From assembly GCA_947683425.1 (NCBI GenBank), contig CANTUQ010000078.1, forward strand, positions 3,908,001 through 3,972,000: DNA of 64,000 nucleotides. Direction: 5' to 3'. The translations under genes were made by a program, and so were the position numbers. The stretch comes from Excoecaria cochinchinensis. Taxonomy: Eukaryota > Streptophyta > Magnoliopsida > Malpighiales > Euphorbiaceae. The notes under the pieces are model-generated. The model was not told where the DNA came from. It was given only the letters and a program-made list of their open reading frames with translations, and made no database searches. Each line of letters starts with the position of its first letter. Positions within the stretch are counted from its first letter, which is position 1. Positions 58,937 through 64,000 of this stretch are shown here, piece by piece.

Positions 58937-59528
58937 GGCCATCCACTGCATCTGTGGTTTTTCGGTTGTAAAATTTATTATTTTGTTTCATGGGTTGCAA
59001 ACTTGCAACCTTTTATTTGGTCTTAGTTTTCATGTTTGTCTTTCTCTGGAAAGGATTCTTGCCTCATGGTGAATTTGATTCAATTTCCTTCTGTGTTGTT
59101 TTGAACTTTTAAACATTTTAATCTATTAAAATAAACATACTAAAATCATGATACCCTGAAAAAATAATCTACCATCAGTTTCCTGTACAGCTGTACCAAC
59201 AAATTCTAGGTACACCTACAAATACACACCTTCATCACCTCTCCCAAGTGGCTATAATCATGCCAAGCCATTGCTGCGCCTCAAGGTGAGGCATTTTTAC
59301 ATTTGACTGGAGCAAGGTTCACAACTTTTACTTACAACTTTCCACCCTAATTCAAACCAGAGATAATACAATCAATTCTGTAGTTTGATTTGCTTTTATC
59401 AACTTCACTCTAAATTCGTAGTATTTACATGGCTTCGTTAACAGGAAGAGCCTACAGAAGCATGAGCTGATTCCATTACCAACAAGTTCACCCTTTTCTG
59501 TCTTTATGACCCTCATTGGCCAAATGCT
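58937..59528. terminator. Shared 3' region of two convergent genes
   Basis: The Ser/Arg gene stops at 58936 and the transporter gene stops at 59529 from the other side. A plus-strand AATAAA is at 59130-59135. A minus-strand AATAAA (tttatt) is at 59012-59017. If both are used, the two transcripts overlap at their 3' ends by roughly 100 bp or more. Confidence 0.5.
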
Positions 59529-59625
59529 TCAATCAATTCGATAATTAACCATATAGATTGCTACTAAAGTAACAATAGCCCCTACCAGCTGCAGAGGTGA
59601 GAAGGTGTCACCGAGGTATAAATAC
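59529..59625 (-). other. Transporter last exon with stop
   Basis: Reads GYLYLGDTFSPLQLVGAIVT and on to VNYRID, then TGA. Acceptor CTACAG/GTA. Confidence 0.92.
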
Positions 59626-62600
59626 CTGTAGTTAGAAAATCCAAGAGCAAAAGAACGCATTATTCATCAGTATTCAACAACGTATAATGGTTGTTGAATC
59701 ATCTCAATCAAAAGCCTACTTAATCTTGTTCTGATTGCAGAATCTTACCCAAAAATTGAAGCAAACATTGGGGTTAAAAAGGTGAGGGAACTGAGCTTTG
59801 TCAGGCTACCTGAAACATTTTGATGATACAAAATCAATCTCAGGGAAAAAAAAATTCAATTTAAAGTATTCAATCCATTTAGGAGCAGCAAGACCAATTA
59901 ACCTTTGGTTGCACTGTAGAAGAATACACCATAACTGATAGCACTTCCAAAAACAGAAGTGTACAGGAGTGCCAATATGTCACTTGGAGTTAGCTCCTTG
60001 ACACCTCCACTGAACACAGGATCATGATTGAGAATCGAGAATACTACAAGAGGGAGTCCACCAATAACCATGTGCTGCAAAAAAAAATGGTTTCATGCAA
60101 GTCTGTCATGTTCCATTCTTTTTGCTACAAGTTCAATTTAAAAACATAATAAGGCAGTAGATATTCTACCACGTTCTTGGACACTCTCAATCTTGCATAT
60201 TTTCATTACATCTAAACAATAATCATGCATGACCTTTTATCACACCAGTAATTCATGAGGGGTACATGTTTCACAGCACTTGACAATAAAATTTTAAAAG
60301 TTGACAAATAAGAAAAAGAAAGGTAAACTGCAGGTTGAAACTGAGAATCAGTCCAGAACTGAACCAGCAGCTATGAACTGCCTGAAGCTTCCCCAGTTCC
60401 ACGGATTCAGTTCAGTTCCATACATTGGGACTCAAGATTCTAGTGGTTCAGGTTCCTCCTTTGAAGCAACCCACAGGTCAAAATTCTCACAAACATGCAA
60501 TTTTTTCACTTGCCATTAGACCGCTTGAATGCATTAGCATGATGCTGAGGATATTTAGTTAATTCAATTTTAAAAAAACTGGGCATTATATTTAAGCAGC
60601 AAAAAAAAAAAAAAAACAAAAAACTGGATCAATCATAAGAGTGACTGAACCTGAACCCCCTCAAGGGGCAGTTACGGTTCCTCCAAAGAAACTACCAAGT
60701 GAGTTCCAGTTCCAAAGTCATTTAAACACCAGGAGCAATCAGACGTGCAGTAATTAATTATGGAGATTTTCGTCATGGAACGATGAATAAGTTAATGGTG
60801 TCAAGTTTAACCTACCCATCCAGTTGCCATGACAGGATCAGAGTACTTTGTAACCCAGCGGACCATGACCGTGCCAACTGCCATACTCTGAGCAGCAAGA
60901 AGCATCCACCATTCTCCACTTCCCCACAACGAAAAGTTACTTTGGTCCAGAGAGAGAGCAGGAACCTACAGAATAATCGACTTCATTCATCATAGCATTT
61001 ATCAAGTGAGGCAGATTGTTTTGATCTAATAGAATTAACAGAACTGAATGTCATTCACACTTGAGCCCAGATATGCATAAATGGAAAATTATTTCAGAAG
61101 CCAAATCATCATCCAGAATTCATCTTAGGATTAGGCCAAAACTGAATTTGGTGCATAAGCTATGTGCTGTAATACTAGATTTCCTAAGAAGGGACCATAA
61201 ATTAATAATTTGATCAAGGACTTCTTTTTTATTACTTCTTTGAATATATACATATTTACTCCCTCTATACTTATACAAAGTCAGAAACTAAATAATTGTT
61301 CCATTCAAAGACACAAAGACAAGTAATTTATTATTTCAAAAAATGGTTTTGAGTGTGAGCAAAATTCGAAGTCAAGAACCATATAACTTGAATTGAAAAG
61401 AGTGAAACCCAAGTTATTTTTCATCTAATACAGTTCCTATTTTCATATTCTTGAACTAGGAGTAGGCTTGTAACTCTTTCAAGTCTTCATGTACCTTTTA
61501 CACTTGTTTTTGTAGTCCAGCTAATAACAAGAACGAACATGATTCAAGAAGTTGCTAGTAAAACTTGTTCTGGAAGAAGTTTGAATGGATTCGTTTATGA
61601 TATTAATCAGCATTGGCTTGACATTATTCTACATCTTAATTTAGCTCCTATGAAAATTTAGAGAAGTTGGTTTCTACACAATTATATAACACATCAAGCT
61701 TAATTGATTAACTAAAATTCAGAGTCTCAGCAACCATTGCAGGTTGTGATTGCATTGCACACTTCCCCTACTGCTGTCTTCTGTTTCCTTCTATTTTACC
61801 CCTCCTTTTCTGCTTTACATTCAGTTACACCTAGTGTCAACTCCATCAATCAAAGTATATGAGACACAACACCTTTTCCAATGAGACACGCCACCTTTTC
61901 CAACCATATTTCTTCAATCTTGCAATTAGTTAAGAAACTAGCTGTGACGTATGGACATATGCTAGCTGATAGGTGTGCTTATAGGTGTGAATGCCAGGAT
62001 TTGATTTTGTACTACTGTACAATAGTTGTTAATTTCATTTCAGATATATTTTTCATTATTTCTCCACCCATTAGCTTGAGGGAATAATCAAGCTGGCTAA
62101 AATAATCTCTCTCCATCTTCATAATATTTCTCACAATGCATGGGATGCATGGAAAGAAAAAATCAAAATCATTATGAGATTCTTATTCCAATTCCTAGTC
62201 CATAGGGACATTGGGACTTGCATCTAAAAAATGTTTCATTTCCATCTATATTAAAGTGAACCAAATTCAAAAATAAGAAAAACAAAGTACTCCTTGTAGA
62301 TCAAACAACAAAATGGAGATCCATTCCTGGATCTGTTTTCCAGTTGCATTTCCAGCAAAAACGAAATGGGTCTTGTCCGCAAGTTCTTACATTGTTGAGA
62401 TGAAATCTCAAGAACTCGCATAAATAGGATAATATTTCCAGACACTTGTAGTGTTACCTGGAATTTGTTTTCTTACACAAGAGTGGAAAAGATGCGAAAA
62501 CACTTCATTCAGGAGGATAAAAACTCAGAATATCCAACCAATCACAAAGACCTCATCTATGCAGCTATGATGATATCAACTGCATCAAATATATGTCAAT

Positions 62601-64000
62601 TGCAATCAACAAGGGATTTCTAAACTAAGCTCTTAAAATTTTCTCCCTTCAGTTTTGGACAGATAAAACTTTTACCCCAATCAGGGAAACTTCCACTGAA
62701 AAGCAATCATTTCCTCAGTGGAATTAAAAACACTAGCTAATTTGCAAGCATGTCTAAATATTATTACTTTAAAATTAACCAAGAATGCAAGTGATCACCT
62801 CAAGAAGTAAAAGACCAAAAACTCCAAGCACAAGACCTCCAGCTCCAATCAACCCAATGGATTCTCCAAATAACAAGGCTGCGAGTACAGCCACAGTTAA
62901 AGGTTGTGAGTCAATTATGACCTGCAGTATGAAAAAGCTATTATTCACTTTGTTCAGTATATAAAGTACAACTGAATATTCAAAAAAAAAAAAAAAAGGT
63001 ACAACTGAATAATCTTTCTATGGTAAACACCTATTCTCAACTTCTTTTAAAATTTAAAGAATAATAGTTGCTCCACTACAATAACAAATACAAATACATA
63101 GCATGTTGGGGTTACAACCCAATCCCGCATCGAAAAATTAAGTGAGAAACACTTTAAATATAAAGAGTTCACCTAACTCCATTAGTGTGAGACCTTTTGG
63201 GAGAAGTCCAAAAACAAATCCGTGCGGGGTTGGTCCAAAACGGACAATATCATACTAATGTAGAGTTAAGTGACGTTTGGCGGACCTAACAAATGGTATC
63301 AGAGCCATGGTTTGGAGACGATTCGGAATAATAGACTGCGTTGTGTGGGAGGCTCTCGGTACGACCTCGAGATTGGAGATTCGTGTTTGGTGACTTATGT
63401 CGAAAATCTTCCTGATATTGTGGTGGCCAAGCGGCATGTCCCGTTGGTTGATAACGATGGTACAAGACGATTGGAGATTTGTGTTTAGTGCCTCATATCA
63501 AAAATTTTCCTGATATTGTCGTTAGGCGGCGTGTCCCGTTGATTGATAACGGCAAGATGATATGACGAATCAAATATATTATCGCTAGAGAAAAAGACAT
63601 AAACTGTGCGGTCCTTGGTTTGAGGAGAGGATTGTTGGGGTTACAACCCAATCCCAAATTGAAAAATTAAGGGAAAAACACCTTAAATATAAAAAGTTCA
63701 CCTAAATCCATTAGTATGAGACCTTTTAGGAGGAATACAAAAATAAATCCGCGTGAACTTGGCATAAAACGGACAATATCATATTAACGTGGAGTTAAGT
63801 GACGTTTGGCAGTCCTAACATAGTAGTCATTCCATCCACTACCTGTACATGTTTATTATGTAAACTAAAGAATGTAAAGTTGTGATATGTTATAACAACA
63901 AATAGAAAAGTAATTGTGGTAAATGCCACAAGAGTTTAATTATTTGACAAAGAAAACATACACTGCCCAGACCTGCAGACGTTCTTTGCAATCCTTCAGC
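59529..64000 (-). CDS. EamA/WAT1-type drug-metabolite transporter, plastid type (At3g02690-like), 3' half
   Basis: A membrane transporter with EamA (DUF6) repeats; Arabidopsis At3g02690, a WAT1-related protein annotated as chloroplastic, is the match I recall. Substrate unknown. Six exons on the minus strand join in one frame of 213 codons: 63962-64000 (cut by the window), 62799-62921, 60816-60965, 59903-60074, 59749-59809 and 59529-59625 with the TGA stop. Every junction has GT/AG. Protein pieces in order: AEGLQRTSAGLGS; VIIDSQPLTVAVLAALLFGE; an amphipathic linker with SLWGSGEWWMLLAAQSMAVG; HMVIGGLPLVVFSILNHDP; ALLYTSVFGSAISYGVFFYS; SLTKLSSLTFLTPMFASIFG; and YLYLGDTFSPLQLVGAIVTL, ending VNYRID. 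About six hydrophobic helices are visible, the second EamA repeat plus the end of the first. The N-terminus with any transit peptide lies beyond 64000. The first visible intron holds a TRIM element. Confidence 0.9.
59749..59809 (-). other. Transporter exon, 61 bp
   Basis: Reads SLTKLSSLTFLTPMFASIF. Acceptor TTTCAG/GTA, donor TTTGG/GTAAGA. The split Gly codons on both sides restore the frame. Confidence 0.92.
59903..60074 (-). other. Transporter exon, 57 codons plus one base
   Basis: Reads HMVIGGLPLVVFSILNHDPV and on to YGVFFYSATK. Acceptor TTTGCAG/CAC, donor AAAG/GTTAAT. Confidence 0.92.
60816..60965 (-). other. Transporter exon, 50 codons
   Basis: Reads VPALSLDQSNFSLWGSGEWW and on to YSDPVMATGW. 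Acceptor CTGTAG/GTT, donor TGG/GTAGGT. The next intron is 741 bp (60075-60815) with a poly(A)/poly(T)-rich patch at 60600 and no element recognised. Confidence 0.92.
62799..62921 (-). other. Transporter exon, 41 codons
   Basis: Reads VIIDSQPLTVAVLAALLFGE and on to GVFGLLLLE, the last helices of the first EamA repeat. Acceptor CTGCAG/GTC, donor GAG/GTGATC. The following intron (60966-62798, 1833 bp) shows no gene or element; the ORFs at 61881 and 62251 within it are not supported. Confidence 0.92.
63104..63820 (+). mobile_element. TRIM retroelement, 717 bp, inside a transporter intron
   Basis: Terminal direct repeats of 188 and 187 bp (63104-63291 and 63634-63820) with TGTTGGGGTTACAAC...CCTAACA ends flank 342 bp. 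TGGTATCAGAGCC (63294-63306) is a primer-binding site for tRNA initiator Met. gaggagagga before the right repeat is a purine tract. The flanks TAGCA and TAGTA form a target duplication with one mismatch. The interior has no coding capacity and contains an imperfect duplication of about 110 bp (63370-63570). These are the marks of a terminal-repeat retrotransposon in miniature. It lies antisense to the host gene. The ORFs at 63255-63488 are not genes. Confidence 0.92.

Noticed and set aside
60301..62445. Several 60-72-codon ORFs between transporter exons
   Set aside because: They lie in introns defined by in-frame exons with good splice sites and contain no recognisable domain.
63104..63820. 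Cassandra TRIM carrying a 5S rRNA-like LTR
   Set aside because: The LTR lacks the 5S promoter boxes that define Cassandra, so this is another TRIM family.

Overview
The window is nuclear DNA of a flowering plant, most likely a eudicot (the species cannot be told from the sequence). Evidence: very AT-rich intergenic DNA, layered LTR retrotransposons with plant-type primer-binding sites, Stowaway-like and Tourist-like MITEs, a CACTA transposase relic, and two intron-containing genes whose protein families are typical of land plants. There is no bacterial or CRISPR content.

Positions 1-55127 are a retrotransposon graveyard that can be unpicked layer by layer from target-site duplications (TSDs). 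An old minus-strand Copia element (pieces at 10223-11904, 21678-23435, 26985-27247 and 38303-38520) was hit three times: by an LTR now left solo (11905-21672, TSD AGTTT), by a small non-autonomous LTR element (23436-26979, TSD GATAC) and by an 11-kb gag-only element (27248-38297, TSD CCAAT). The solo LTR was itself hit by a second solo LTR (13313-20909), which received a complete but decayed Copia element (15377-20569, TSD GTAAT).

The most distinctive family is a gag-only, terminal-repeat (TR-GAG-like) retroelement with ~2.4-2.7-kb LTRs, a primer-binding site that looks complementary to tRNA-Arg as in the Tat/Ogre lineage, and no pol. Three copies are present (1-8829, 27248-38297, 50011-53245), all on the minus strand and all with tandem repeats beside the polypurine tract. 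Their LTRs carry a CpG-rich segment that differs strongly between copies and covarying hairpin repeats. Two of the copies also have a TATA box followed by a consensus splice donor. Right of 38520 lie a Tourist-like MITE swollen by a CCACCN microsatellite, a CACTA transposase relic holding a Stowaway-like MITE, and a run of related LTR fragments beginning TGTAACACC (44137-50010 and 53246-55127).

Positions 55128-64000 are the low-copy gene island. A two-exon gene (56884-58936, +) encodes a basic Ser/Arg-rich protein with an N-terminal myristoylation/palmitoylation signal; its promoter has three sites fitting the G2/M-phase MSA (MYB3R) consensus. It converges on the 3' half of an EamA/WAT1-type plastid transporter gene similar to Arabidopsis At3g02690 (59529 to beyond 64000, -). 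Six exons of it could be placed, giving one uninterrupted reading frame. The intron between its two most upstream visible exons holds a complete 717-bp TRIM element.
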